Source: JAZKBN01 sp040388605
GTDB taxonomy: Bacteria > Bacteroidota > Bacteroidia > Cytophagales > Flexibacteraceae
Reading direction: 5' to 3'
Assembly: GCA_040388605.1 (NCBI GenBank)
Contig: JAZKBN010000031.1
Span: 62,001-126,000 of the forward strand
Length of the DNA stretch: 64,000 nt
Below the pieces are notes generated by a model. It was not told the DNA's origin. It searched no databases and saw only the letters and a list, made by a program, of their open reading frames with translations. Positions 16,885 to 25,864 of the stretch are shown here, in pieces. Both the position numbers and the translations under genes were made by a program. Within the stretch, counting starts at the first letter, position 1. Every line of letters begins with the position of its first letter.

Positions 16885-16935
16885 ACTGTTAATTTAATCT
16901 TATAAGCATAGGGGTACATGTAGTTTTCAGCTTGG

Positions 16936-17574
16936 CTATCGGCGTAATACGCTCACACGCCAGGCATAGCTGCCTGTAATTATATCGTCGGGGGCGGGGT
17001 TGCTGCTGCTGAGCGGGGTTTTAACCATGGGCCCTTTGTATTCGCCCTTAATTACATACACGTTTCTTGAGCTGCCCCTGCTGAGAAGGGTAACGGAGTT
17101 TATCTTGTTGTAATATGTAAGTGTATCGTATGCGTTCCAGGTTCGCAGGTTTTCAGGTGATCCTTCTGAAACAGGTACATAGCATCCGAAAGTGAAGCGC
17201 ATGGAATCTTCAAGATTACCCCGGTTTTGCGACAGGTAGCCGGGATACACAATTTTATGCCTGCCAATATTGCCCGGTTTAAAAAGTTCAGAGGAATCTG
17301 AAGGGAAGGCCATAACCCATTGGGTATTGGTTGAAGCGCTTGTAAAATAAACCAGTGAGTTGCGTGTGCCGGAATCTGCCGGGAAGTTTAGCTCACTGCA
17401 ATCAACCTTTTTATTCCATGTGCTTATTTTGAAGTTCGTGAAAAGGTCAGGATTCGTATTGTTGTTATTATTTGCCGGGCTTGCATCATCAGCGGGTTTA
17501 CAAGCTGTGAAAATCAGCATTATGGTGCATACAATCAGTATTTTAGGCAGGATTACTCTTATAGCCTTCAGCAT
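16936..17574 (-). CDS. Lipoprotein of unknown function
   Basis: The start at ATG 17572-17574 gives 212 residues with the signal VILPKILIVCTIMLIFTAC (lipobox FTAC); a longer frame back to 17634 is less likely because the signal would be internal. After a low-complexity linker (PANNNNNTNPD) there is a beta-rich body with no motif I know (TWNKKVDCSELNFPADSG, NVYVIKGEYKGP). It is convergent with copy B and is a single gene. Confidence 0.75.
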   Translation of the reverse strand: MLKAIRVILPKILIVCTIMLIFTACKPADDASPANNNNNTNPDLFTNFKISTWNKKVDCSELNFPADSGTRNSLVYFTSASTNTQWVMAFPSDSSELFKPGNIGRHKIVYPGYLSQNRGNLEDSMRFTFGCYVPVSEGSPENLRTWNAYDTLTYYNKINSVTLLSRGSSRNVYVIKGEYKGPMVKTPLSSSNPAPDDIITGSYAWRVSVLRR

Positions 17575-17718
17575 TTGCGCGGTTTTTTTATTTGGTTCGG
17601 AAGTTCGTAATACCTGCAATAACCTGCACAGCATTTACACACATGTTGCTGTGAATATAGCTGTATTTAAGCATGAACTCCGTTAATAATTTAAAACCCG
17701 GGCTAAGAAAAAATTGAA

Positions 17719-18378
17719 TTAACCCATAGCCGGGTCCTTCAGCTCAAAAACGTCCCCCTCATCATGCGGAATCAGCTTCAGCAGCCCGCAATAGCAGAGC
17801 AGCACCAAGGTGCGCGATGCCTGCCGCATGGGCAGGTTGCACAGCGCCGCAAATTCTTCAAGTGTAATGCCCTTGTGGCTGCCGAGGTATTGCACCAAGG
17901 CCTTCTCTTTTTCGCCGTACTCGAAACGCATGGGCTTGTTACGCGCCTGCATTTTTAAAAGCTCCCTGAATTCCCGGCTTGCCTGTATGCTTTTATCGCG
18001 GACACGCACGTAGGCTTTGCCGGGCGGATCAGTGCCGGGCAGGGTTAATACGCTGGGCTTATCGGGGTTTTCGGCTATGTGGTATGCAAGCACCCAACGG
18101 TCGCGGGTTTGCACCTGAATGCGTTCCATGCGGTATTCGGGCACGGGGCTGCACATTTCGTTCAGGGCCTTATCAAGCACGTAAACTTCTTCGTCGGGGT
18201 TTGGCAGGCCGGGTATGGTTCGGTTATCGTCTACGCCTACGAGCAGCAGGCCACCGTTAGCGTTGGCGAATGCTATTACCTCGCGCATTATCTTATCGGG
18301 ATGCGCGGCTTTGAGCTTGAATTCGGTGTATTGGTCTTCGCCGGCGTCTACGCGCTGTTTAAGGGTACGGAAATCCAT
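17719..18378 (-). CDS. AlbA_2 (Schlafen-like) domain protein
   Basis: The 219-residue protein opens with the AlbA_2 domain: YTEFKLKAAHPDKIMREVIAFANANGGLLLVGVDDN, given here in parts as EFKLK, AFANANGGLLLVGVDDN and YVRVRDKSI. A C-terminal winged-helix-like stretch follows (ITLEEFAALCNLPMRQASRTL). AlbA_2 proteins bind nucleic acid and are usually annotated as putative ATP-binding or transcriptional proteins; the role here is unknown. It could be the only DNA-binding regulator-like protein in the window. Start and end look complete. Confidence 0.85.
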   Translation of the reverse strand: MDFRTLKQRVDAGEDQYTEFKLKAAHPDKIMREVIAFANANGGLLLVGVDDNRTIPGLPNPDEEVYVLDKALNEMCSPVPEYRMERIQVQTRDRWVLAYHIAENPDKPSVLTLPGTDPPGKAYVRVRDKSIQASREFRELLKMQARNKPMRFEYGEKEKALVQYLGSHKGITLEEFAALCNLPMRQASRTLVLLCYCGLLKLIPHDEGDVFELKDPAMG

Positions 18379-18520
18379 AGGTGGTGTTTGGCGTAATTCC
18401 GGGGCGGTTTAAGGCCTGTTTTTGGTAAACAAAAGTCGGGCAATTTTGGTTCCGAAATATGGGGAAAAGGGCAGGGAATTTGTATATTTGTTTTGGGATT
18501 GGAATATTACCTGCTTAAAA

Positions 18521-18835
18521 ATGGAAGAGAACGCAGCTTCAACCTCTATACATACCGACTCACTGAATTTCTTTATTGAGAACCGGGAAGAATTGGTGAA
18601 GCTATATAATAACTGATACCTGATTATCAGGGACAAACAGGTAATAGCTGATTTTGCCACGCAACCTGAAGCTTATTTTTGGGGTATAGAAAACTTTGTG
18701 CCGGGTACATTCAGTATGCAACATTGCATTCCTGGTAAACGGGCTTATACAAGCCATTCAATGGGCTTTAGAATTAAGAATCCTGAACCTTCCGACTACA
18801 GCCTTACACCGCTTCAAAAAATTAAATTCACTAAT
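18521..18835 (+). pseudogene. DUF5678-like small gene, broken by an in-frame TGA
   Basis: From ATG 18521 the frame encodes a copy of the small domain (FFIENREELVKLYNN), hits TGA at 18614-18616, and then continues in the same frame with YLIIRDKQV and VPGTFSMQHCIPG up to the next gene. The stop falls where relatives have K or Y (YNGK/YNGY). Reading-frame continuity on both sides makes a nonsense mutation (for example AGA to TGA) more likely than a frameshift; a sequencing error cannot be excluded. A TATATTTG box lies at 18483-18490 without a partner element. Its tail beyond the domain runs into the intact copy at 18836. Confidence 0.7.
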
Positions 18836-19108
18836 ATGCATTCAGAAATTCAACAGTCGGAAATAGATGCCAGGTTCGATGCAGATTTTCAATATTATAT
18901 TGATAATCAGGACGAACTGGTTAAAATTTATAACGGTTATTACCTTATTATTAAAGATAAGGAGGTAAGAAATAAGTTCACTACATTACTTGAGGCATAT
19001 GAATGGGGTAATGCGAACTTTGAGCCGGGAACTTTTGTGATTCAGTTATGCACACCGGGTCCGGATGCTTATACAAGAAATGCTTATTCACAATCATTAT
19101 ACTTTTAA
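18836..19108 (+). CDS. DUF5678-like small protein, intact copy
   Basis: The 90-residue protein starts at ATG 18836 (frame open further up into the broken copy). It holds the domain YYIDNQDELVKIYNGYYLII, then EAYEWGNANFEPGTFVIQLC and a short Tyr/Ser tail. Compared with the copy at 6739 it shares the DNQDELVK and FEPxxFxIQxC blocks. It ends one base before the retropepsin gene, so the two are co-translated. Function unknown; see the retropepsin entry. Confidence 0.75.
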   Translation: MHSEIQQSEIDARFDADFQYYIDNQDELVKIYNGYYLIIKDKEVRNKFTTLLEAYEWGNANFEPGTFVIQLCTPGPDAYTRNAYSQSLYF

Positions 19109-19109
19109 T

Positions 19110-19583
19110 ATGGCTGAATGGAACGGTATGGCACTTACTGCATTTAAGCGCGGCTTAAGAGATCAAATATTGACATCCGTAATTGTGTACCCGGTTTTCG
19201 ATCCACAAACGGTGCCAATGGATAAACGACCGGCCGGAATTGAAGTCTTGGCATTATGGGATTCAGGCGCGGCAAACACTTCAATCAGTCATAAAATTTC
19301 TCGTGAGCTAGGGCTAAAAAGAACCACAAAATCCTGGGTTACACATTCCGGCGGTGTAAGTTTAAGAGACAATTACCTGATTAATTTAAGGCTTTGCAAC
19401 ACAGATATCCTGTTTAAAACGCTTTCAGTTAATAATTTTCAAGCCCCGGCTAACTTCGACGTCCTCATAGGCATGGACATCATCACCCAAGGCGATTTTG
19501 CCATTACCAACCTGAACGGCAATACCATGATGTCTTTCCGGGTGCCATCACTTACGCATATTGATTTTTCGGTTTCGGTTTAG
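19110..19583 (+). CDS. Retropepsin-like aspartic protease
   Basis: The 157-residue protein has a single retropepsin domain: catalytic LALWDSGAANTSIS (D-S-G-A), an intervening variable region with a THSGG turn, and a second conserved strand ending NFDVLIGMDIITQGDFAITN. One domain per chain means it should act as a homodimer, as retroviral proteases do. There is no signal peptide, so it is probably cytoplasmic. It is the last gene of the module with the small domain protein. An upstream ATG/TTG at 19065 is in frame but lies inside the previous gene; 19110 fits better. Native substrate unknown. Confidence 0.82.
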   Translation: MAEWNGMALTAFKRGLRDQILTSVIVYPVFDPQTVPMDKRPAGIEVLALWDSGAANTSISHKISRELGLKRTTKSWVTHSGGVSLRDNYLINLRLCNTDILFKTLSVNNFQAPANFDVLIGMDIITQGDFAITNLNGNTMMSFRVPSLTHIDFSVSV

Positions 19584-20045
19584 ATTTTTCCGTTTGTTAC
19601 CGGTTGCCTTTTCCTCATTCAAACCAATAAACAATTTTTCAAATTAATCAAGAAAAGATCGAAGCAGATCAGGGTAATTGCTTGTGTATTAAAATGCTTC
19701 TTCTTACCTTTGCAGGCTTAATTCCCCCGATTTTAATGTTGGCTGAAACTGCAGTCTGTCCGCACATCAAAAATCTTGCCCCTAACCGGTTCTTTTTCAG
19801 GGAACTAAGTCTTTTCGCGTACACAACACCCCCGATGCGGCAATGCAGACCGCCCGGCTTTTGCCCAACCCTGCCAGGCCCGTATTAGCGGCCCGGCGAC
19901 CACGAAAAATTAAGCATTAATATGTTTACCCCCAAGGCCGACTTAGTCAGCAGAAACGGTAAGCAGGCCCCGCCGGCAATTATGCCGCCGGTATATGGGC
20001 CACCAACAGAGCTAATAACCCACCATACCATAATATACATAATAT
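19584..20045 (+). promoter_or_regulatory. rpoC upstream region and long leader
   Basis: About 460 bases hold the rpoC promoter (19682-19712) and then a ~330-base leader rich in short GC hairpins, for example GGTTCTTTTTCAGGGAACT near 19788 and a CCGGC-AATTAT-GCCG hairpin near 19975. No coding frame with plausible start is visible. Its length suggests a regulated leader, but I recognise no known riboregulator. Confidence 0.5.
19682..19712 (+). promoter_or_regulatory. Bacteroidota-type promoter of rpoC
   Basis: TTG at 19682-19684, a 20-base spacer and TACCTTTG at 19705-19712, the same spacing as the queA promoter. It lies 333 bases before the rpoC start. Confidence 0.75.
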
Positions 20046-23000
20046 ATGGCGTTTCGTAAAAACAAAAAGCTTAACCAGGACTTCAACAAGGTAACTATCA
20101 GCCTGGCCTCCCCGGAGTCCATACTTGAGAGCTCACATGGTGAAGTGCGCCAGCCCGAAACAATCAACTATCGTACCTACAAGCCTGAAATGGACGGCCT
20201 GTTCTGCGAAAGGATTTTCGGTCCGGTGAAAGACTGGGAATGCCACTGCGGTAAATACAAGCGTATCCGCTATAAGGGCATCATCTGCGACCGCTGCGGC
20301 GTGGAGGTTACCGAGAAAAAAGTACGCCGCGAGCGTATGGGCCACATTGAACTGGTGGTGCCTGTTGCTCACATCTGGTACTTTAAATCGTTGCCGAACA
20401 AAATAGGTTACCTCTTGGGCCTGAGCACTAAAAAGCTTGACCAGGTAATTTACTACGAACGCTACGTGGTTATACAAAGCGGTGTTACAGCCGATGACGG
20501 CATTGAGTATCTCCAATTCTTAACTGAAGACGAGTACCTCGAGATCCTCGACAAGCTGCCCCGCGAAAACCAGATGTTGGACGACACCGATCCCAACAAA
20601 TTCATAGCCAAAATGGGCGCCGAGGCCCTTACCCAACTGCTCAGCCGTTTGGATCTTGACAGCCTCAGCTACAGCCTGCGCCACAGCGCTGCCAATGACA
20701 CCAGTCAGCAGCGTAAAGCAGAGGCTTTAAAGCGCCTGAAAGTGGTTGAAGCATTCCGCGATGCGCGCACCCGTATTGAAAACCGTCCGGAATGGATGAT
20801 AATTAAAATGGTGCCCGTTATTCCCCCCGAGCTGCGCCCGCTGGTGCCGCTTGATGGCGGTCGCTTTGCAACCTCTGACTTAAATGACCTGTATCGCCGC
20901 GTTATTATACGTAACAACCGCCTCAAGCGCCTGATCGAGATCAAGGCTCCCGAGGTGATTCTGCGTAACGAGAAACGTATGTTGCAGGAGTCTGTCGACA
21001 GCCTTTTCGATAACAGCCGTAAGGTGAATGCCGTACGTGCCGAAGGTAACCGCGCTTTGAAATCGCTTTCTGATATGCTGAAAGGCAAGCAGGGACGTTT
21101 CCGCCAAAACCTTCTCGGTAAAAGGGTTGATTATTCAGGCCGTTCGGTAATTGTTGTAGGCCCTGAGCTGAAGCTGCATGAATGCGGCCTGCCCAAGGAT
21201 ATGGCTGCCGAGCTTTTCAAACCGTTCATTATCCGTAAGCTTATTGAGCGCGGTATTGTGAAAACGGTGAAAAGCGCCAAGAAAATTGTAGACCGCAAAG
21301 ACCCCGTAGTTTGGGATATTCTTGAAAACGTGCTTAAAGGCCACCCCGTTCTGCTGAACAGGGCCCCTACCCTGCACAGGCTAGGTATACAGGCATTCCA
21401 GCCGAAGCTTATCGAAGGAAAAGCGATTCAGCTGCACCCGCTTGTATGTACCGCGTTCAACGCCGACTTTGACGGTGACCAGATGGCCGTTCACGTTCCC
21501 CTGGGACATGAAGCCATCCTGGAAGCCTCATTGCTGATGTTGGCCAGCCACAACATTCTTAACCCTGCCAACGGAGCGCCTATTACGGTACCTTCCCAAG
21601 ACATGGTTTTGGGTCTTTACTACGTATCTAAAGGACGTAAGAGCACGCCTGAGTTCCCTATTGCGGGCGAAGGCATGAGCTTCTACAGCCATGAAGAAGT
21701 GGTAATTGCCCTCAACGAAGGCAAAATAAGCAAGCATGCCAACATTAAGGTACGTGCAAACGTACGCGATAAAGAAGGCGTAATGACTTACAAGCTCATT
21801 GATACCACTGCCGGACGTGTGCTGTTCAACCGCCACGTGCCTGAAGAAGTTGGTTTCCTTGATCGCCTGCTTACCAAGAAAGAGCTGCAACGCATCATTT
21901 CTGAAGTGTTCAAGCTCAGCGGCATGGCCCGTACAGCCCAGTTCCTTGACGATATCAAGCAGCTTGGTTTCCAAATGGCATTCCGCGGCGGCCTGAGCAT
22001 TGGCCTGAGCGACGTTAAAATTCCTGATTCCAAAGACGGGCTTATTGCCCAGGCTAAGGAAGAAGTGGAAGCCGTACACCAGAACTATCAAATGGGTCTG
22101 ATTACGGATAACGAGCGTTACAACCAGGTTATTGATATCTGGACCCGTATTAACTCGCAAATCACCGATACGCTGATGAAGCAGCTGGAAAATGACCAGC
22201 AGGGTTTCAACAGCATATACATGATGATGCACAGCGGGGCCCGTGGTTCACGCGAGCAAATTCGCCAGCTGGGTGGTATGAGGGGTCTTATGGCCAAGCC
22301 TCAGAAAAACCTTGGCGGCGGTACCGGTGAAATTATTGAGAACCCGATTCTTTCTAACTTTAAAGAAGGACTTGATGTGCTTGAATACTTCATCAGTACG
22401 CACGGTGCACGTAAAGGCCTTGCAGATACTGCCCTTAAAACAGCAGATGCCGGTTACCTGACCCGCCGTTTGGTTGACGTTGCACAGGACGTTGTTATCA
22501 ACGAACCTGACTGTGGCACCCTGCGCGGTATTCTTGTAAGCGCCCTGAAAGAAAACGACGATATAGTTGAATCACTTTCTGAGCGTATTCTGGGCCGTAC
22601 TTCGGTACACGATATTATTAACCCGCATACCGGCGCCCTTATTATGGAAGCCGGCCTCGAAATAAACGAAGACATTGCCCGTGCCATTGAAGAAACAGCT
22701 ATAGATGCTGTTGAAATACGCTCGGTATTAACCTGCGAAACAAAGCGCGGCGTTTGTACCAAGTGCTATGGCCGTAACCTTTCTTCGGGCCGCATGGTTC
22801 AGAAGGGCGAGGCAGTAGGCGTAATTGCCGCGCAGTCTATCGGCGAGCCGGGAACCCAGCTTACACTGCGTACCTTCCACGTGGGTGGTACCGCATCTAA
22901 CATCGCTGTTGAGGCAGGTGTTAAAGCCAAGTTTGAAGGCATAGTGCAGTTCGAGGAAATCAAGAGCATGCCTACCATTAACAACGAAGGCCTTAGCCTT

Positions 23001-24380
23001 GATGTGGTAATGGGCCGTTCAGGCGAAATTCAGCTTACCGACATAAACACCGGTCGCATATTAAGCACCCACCGCGTACCTTACGGCTCTTTCCTTAAAG
23101 TGAAAGACGGCCAGCAGGTTGCAAAAGGGGAAGAGCTTTGCTACTGGGATCCTTACAATGCCGTTATCCTTTCCGAGTTCGACGGTACCGTTATCTTCGA
23201 AGCCATTGAAGAAGGCATTACTTTCCGCGAGGAGAGCGATGACCAGACAGGCCACAAAGAGAAGGTAATTATTGAAACCAAGGATAAGAACAAGAACCCT
23301 TCTATCCGCGTGGTTGCGGCTTCCGGCGAAAGCAGGGCATTCAACCTCCCCGTAGGCGCCCACATTACCGCCGATAACAACATGCAGATTCGTGCAGGAC
23401 AAATCCTGACCAAGATTCCGCGTGCAATCGGTAAAACACGCGATATCACAGGTGGTCTGCCAAGGGTAACCGAGCTTTTCGAAGCACGTAACCCAAGCAA
23501 CCCTGCTGTAGTATCTGAAATAGACGGTGTAGTAACTTACGGCGGTGTTAAACGCGGCAGCCGCGAAATTAACATCGAAAGCAAAGACGGTGTACGCAAA
23601 AAGTACCTGGTGCCGCTTTCCAAGCACATTCTTGTGCAGGATAACGACTTCGTACGTGCCGGCGACCCGCTTTCCGACGGCAGCATAACTCCCGCCGACA
23701 TTCTTGCCATTAAAGGCCCTACTGCTGTTCAGGAGTATCTTGTACAGGAAATTCAGGAGGTTTACCGTTTGCAGGGTGTAAAAATTAACGATAAGCACAT
23801 TGAATGTATCGTGCGCCAAATGATGCAGAAGGTGGAAATTACCGAAGCCGGTGATACCAACTTCCTGCAAAACCAGGTGGTTGATAAATTCACCTTCCGT
23901 GCAGAGAACGACGAGATAATGGGCCGTAAAGTAGTGGTAGACGCCGGCGACAGCGAAAACCTGAAACCCGGTCAGATTGTTACCGCCCGCCGCCTGCGCG
24001 ACGAGAACAGCAGCCTGAAACGCCGCGACCTGAAACAAGTACAGGTTCGTGAAGCACAAACTGCCGTTTCCCGCCCAACCTTACAGGGTATTACACAGGC
24101 CTCATTGGGTACTGAAAGCTTTATCTCGGCAGCATCCTTCCAGGAGACTACCAAGGTACTGAGCGAAGCATCTATACGCGGTAAAGTAGATTACCTGCTG
24201 GGCCTGAAAGAAAACGTAATTGTGGGTCACCTGATACCTGCCGGTACAGGCCTGCGCGAATACAACAACCTTGTGGTTGGCAGCAAAGAGGAGTACGATG
24301 CGCTTATGGCCGCGAAAGAGGCCCAGGCGGAAAGTACCCCGACCGGTCGTCGCCGCAAGGAGGCAGCTTACGGGGCTTAG
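20046..24380 (+). CDS. rpoC: DNA-directed RNA polymerase subunit beta-prime
   Basis: The 1444-residue beta-prime subunit is complete. It has the N-terminal zinc finger (CHCGKYKRIRYKGIICDRCG, residues about 68-87), the active-site metal loop NADFDGDQM near residue 474, the second zinc site with CETKRGVCTKCYG near 898, and the trigger loop with IGEPGTQLTLRTFHVGG. It forms the catalytic centre of transcription with RpoB. The gene is unusual in that no rpoB precedes it; instead there is a non-coding region with its own promoter. A strong terminator follows. Confidence 0.99.
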   Translation: MAFRKNKKLNQDFNKVTISLASPESILESSHGEVRQPETINYRTYKPEMDGLFCERIFGPVKDWECHCGKYKRIRYKGIICDRCGVEVTEKKVRRERMGHIELVVPVAHIWYFKSLPNKIGYLLGLSTKKLDQVIYYERYVVIQSGVTADDGIEYLQFLTEDEYLEILDKLPRENQMLDDTDPNKFIAKMGAEALTQLLSRLDLDSLSYSLRHSAANDTSQQRKAEALKRLKVVEAFRDARTRIENRPEWMIIKMVPVIPPELRPLVPLDGGRFATSDLNDLYRRVIIRNNRLKRLIEIKAPEVILRNEKRMLQESVDSLFDNSRKVNAVRAEGNRALKSLSDMLKGKQGRFRQNLLGKRVDYSGRSVIVVGPELKLHECGLPKDMAAELFKPFIIRKLIERGIVKTVKSAKKIVDRKDPVVWDILENVLKGHPVLLNRAPTLHRLGIQAFQPKLIEGKAIQLHPLVCTAFNADFDGDQMAVHVPLGHEAILEASLLMLASHNILNPANGAPITVPSQDMVLGLYYVSKGRKSTPEFPIAGEGMSFYSHEEVVIALNEGKISKHANIKVRANVRDKEGVMTYKLIDTTAGRVLFNRHVPEEVGFLDRLLTKKELQRIISEVFKLSGMARTAQFLDDIKQLGFQMAFRGGLSIGLSDVKIPDSKDGLIAQAKEEVEAVHQNYQMGLITDNERYNQVIDIWTRINSQITDTLMKQLENDQQGFNSIYMMMHSGARGSREQIRQLGGMRGLMAKPQKNLGGGTGEIIENPILSNFKEGLDVLEYFISTHGARKGLADTALKTADAGYLTRRLVDVAQDVVINEPDCGTLRGILVSALKENDDIVESLSERILGRTSVHDIINPHTGALIMEAGLEINEDIARAIEETAIDAVEIRSVLTCETKRGVCTKCYGRNLSSGRMVQKGEAVGVIAAQSIGEPGTQLTLRTFHVGGTASNIAVEAGVKAKFEGIVQFEEIKSMPTINNEGLSLDVVMGRSGEIQLTDINTGRILSTHRVPYGSFLKVKDGQQVAKGEELCYWDPYNAVILSEFDGTVIFEAIEEGITFREESDDQTGHKEKVIIETKDKNKNPSIRVVAASGESRAFNLPVGAHITADNNMQIRAGQILTKIPRAIGKTRDITGGLPRVTELFEARNPSNPAVVSEIDGVVTYGGVKRGSREINIESKDGVRKKYLVPLSKHILVQDNDFVRAGDPLSDGSITPADILAIKGPTAVQEYLVQEIQEVYRLQGVKINDKHIECIVRQMMQKVEITEAGDTNFLQNQVVDKFTFRAENDEIMGRKVVVDAGDSENLKPGQIVTARRLRDENSSLKRRDLKQVQVREAQTAVSRPTLQGITQASLGTESFISAASFQETTKVLSEASIRGKVDYLLGLKENVIVGHLIPAGTGLREYNNLVVGSKEEYDALMAAKEAQAESTPTGRRRKEAAYGA

Positions 24381-24415
24381 GCACTGTAAATTGCAGACAT
24401 GCAACACCTGAAAAT

Positions 24416-24448
24416 GGGGACCGAAGCAATTCGGTCCTCATTTTTTTT
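24416..24448 (+). terminator. Intrinsic terminator of rpoC
   Basis: GGGACCGAA pairs with TTCGGTCCT over a GCAA loop, followed by a run of eight Ts (24441-24448). Confidence 0.9.
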
Positions 24449-24464
24449 GAACTTTGCTGAATTA

Positions 24465-24472
24465 TAGCTTTG
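24465..24472 (+). promoter_or_regulatory. Candidate -7 element of the TPR gene
   Basis: TAGCTTTG matches TAnnTTTG exactly, 33 bases before the start codon. The nearest TTG (24447-24449) leaves a 15-base spacer, shorter than usual. Confidence 0.35.
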
Positions 24473-24504
24473 TTTATACCTGTAACCAAATCTTCATCTG
24501 CGCC

Positions 24505-25320
24505 ATGGAGCAGCCATACCTGCATAACGATCACGGCTTTTGGACATTTGTTCAGCCTGCAATTACTGAGAAGATATTTGATGTTTATTACCGGGCAGCA
24601 GATATTGCCGGTACCGATCCTAAAAATGCGGAAATGCTTTACAAAGCCATTATTGAAGGCTGCGGAAACGGGCACTTAGATGCCATTATACAATTGGGCG
24701 CTTTGTTCTTTGAAACAGAGCGCCATATAGAGGGTAATGCCATGATGCATAAGGCGCACCAGGTAGCTCAGCAGAGCATTCCTAAAGAGTTTAAGCCCGG
24801 AAAGCACAAAATAGAATGGGGCTTTATGGCGAACAGGCCTTTGCTCAGGGCATTTCATGCAGGTGGCCTTGAGTACATGAAGGAAGAGCAATACCGCAAA
24901 GCGCTTGAGGTTTTTCTGTTCCTGCTGAAAGTTAACCCCAATGATAACCAGGGCGTTCGCATGCTTTTGCCGGAATGTTATCTGTATTTGGAAGAGTATG
25001 AAGAAGTTTTGGCGCTCGGAAAGAAGTTTAAAGATGATTGGTCTGCAGATATAGCATTCGGCCGGGTTTTAGCATTGTATAAGCTCAATCGGCATGATGA
25101 AGCGAAGGAGCAGTTTATTAAGGCCAAAACAGACCACCCTAATGTGGCGGCAGAGTTGCAGAAAAGCAGGCATACTTTTCCTGATGCACAGGAAGATTAC
25201 CCGTCTTTCGGGGGCGGAGTAATTATTGGCGGCAGGCAGGAGGCTTATTATTACTGGGAACGCCACAAAGATTTTTGGGATAAAGACAAGGAGCTGAAGA
25301 AATTCATAAAGGCTTTGTAA
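24505..25320 (+). CDS. Tetratricopeptide-repeat protein
   Basis: The start at ATG 24505 gives 271 residues (an earlier TTG at 24454 lies in the promoter region). Helical repeat pairs run from about residue 45 to 225: AEMLYKAIIEGCGNGHLDAIIQLG, then EYMKEEQYRKALEVFLFLLKVNP and LYKLNRHDEAKEQFIKAK are recognisable TPR units in parts. There is no signal peptide. TPRs bind partner proteins; the partner is not evident. It sits between rpoC and DUF3467. Confidence 0.8.
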   Translation: MEQPYLHNDHGFWTFVQPAITEKIFDVYYRAADIAGTDPKNAEMLYKAIIEGCGNGHLDAIIQLGALFFETERHIEGNAMMHKAHQVAQQSIPKEFKPGKHKIEWGFMANRPLLRAFHAGGLEYMKEEQYRKALEVFLFLLKVNPNDNQGVRMLLPECYLYLEEYEEVLALGKKFKDDWSADIAFGRVLALYKLNRHDEAKEQFIKAKTDHPNVAAELQKSRHTFPDAQEDYPSFGGGVIIGGRQEAYYYWERHKDFWDKDKELKKFIKAL

Positions 25321-25425
25321 GCCCGGCGGTATAAAAGGCCGCATTTTTCAGCAGGCCCTCGGAATTTATTTATACATTTGGCTTTATGAATTTCCGGTAA
25401 TCCGGACCTAAAAAATCAAGAAACA

Positions 25426-25767
25426 ATGGCTAAGAAACCAATAACAGAAGAAGACGAAAATCCCGGGAACCAACTGAATATTGAGATATCGGAAGACATG
25501 GCTGAAGGCGTTTACTCTAACCTTGCCATGATTGCCCACAGCAACTCAGAATTTGTATTCGATTTTATACGTATGATGCCGGGGGTACCCAAGGCCAAGG
25601 TAAAATCAAGGGTGGTAATGACCCCTGAGCATGCCGTGCGCTTTCTCTCGGCCCTGAAAGAAAACATAGAACGTTACGAGGAAAACTTCGGAGATATTAA
25701 AATGCCTAAAGACGGTATCGGCGGTTTGCCGCCCTTTACTTTCGGCGGGAATATGGGGCAGGCGTAA
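25426..25767 (+). CDS. DUF3467 family protein
   Basis: The 113-residue protein has the family core NIEISEDMAEGVYSNLAMIAHS and EFVFDFIRMMPGVPKAKVKSRVVMTPEHAVRFL, with a low-complexity tail (GGLPPFTFGGNMG). In Bacteroidota, as I recall, it commonly lies just downstream of rpoC, although no function is established. Here it is separated from rpoC by the TPR gene and preceded by a TACATTTG box at 25373-25380. It is highly expressed in appearance (codon bias like rpoC), but that is an impression. Confidence 0.88.
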   Translation: MAKKPITEEDENPGNQLNIEISEDMAEGVYSNLAMIAHSNSEFVFDFIRMMPGVPKAKVKSRVVMTPEHAVRFLSALKENIERYEENFGDIKMPKDGIGGLPPFTFGGNMGQA

Positions 25768-25864
25768 GGTTAATTGCTGCTCATAAAGCTAAATTATTCG
25801 GGTTGTCGGCGGAGGTTGGCAACCCGGATTTTTTATTGGGGGTGGGAATTACTTAGTCGTCTAA

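Noticed and set aside
19682..19888. 68-codon frame in the rpoC leader
   Set aside because: Overlaps the promoter itself and has no plausible protein features.
23061..24059. 332-codon minus-strand frame within rpoC
   Set aside because: Mirror of conserved rpoC coding sequence; composition typical of antisense frames.
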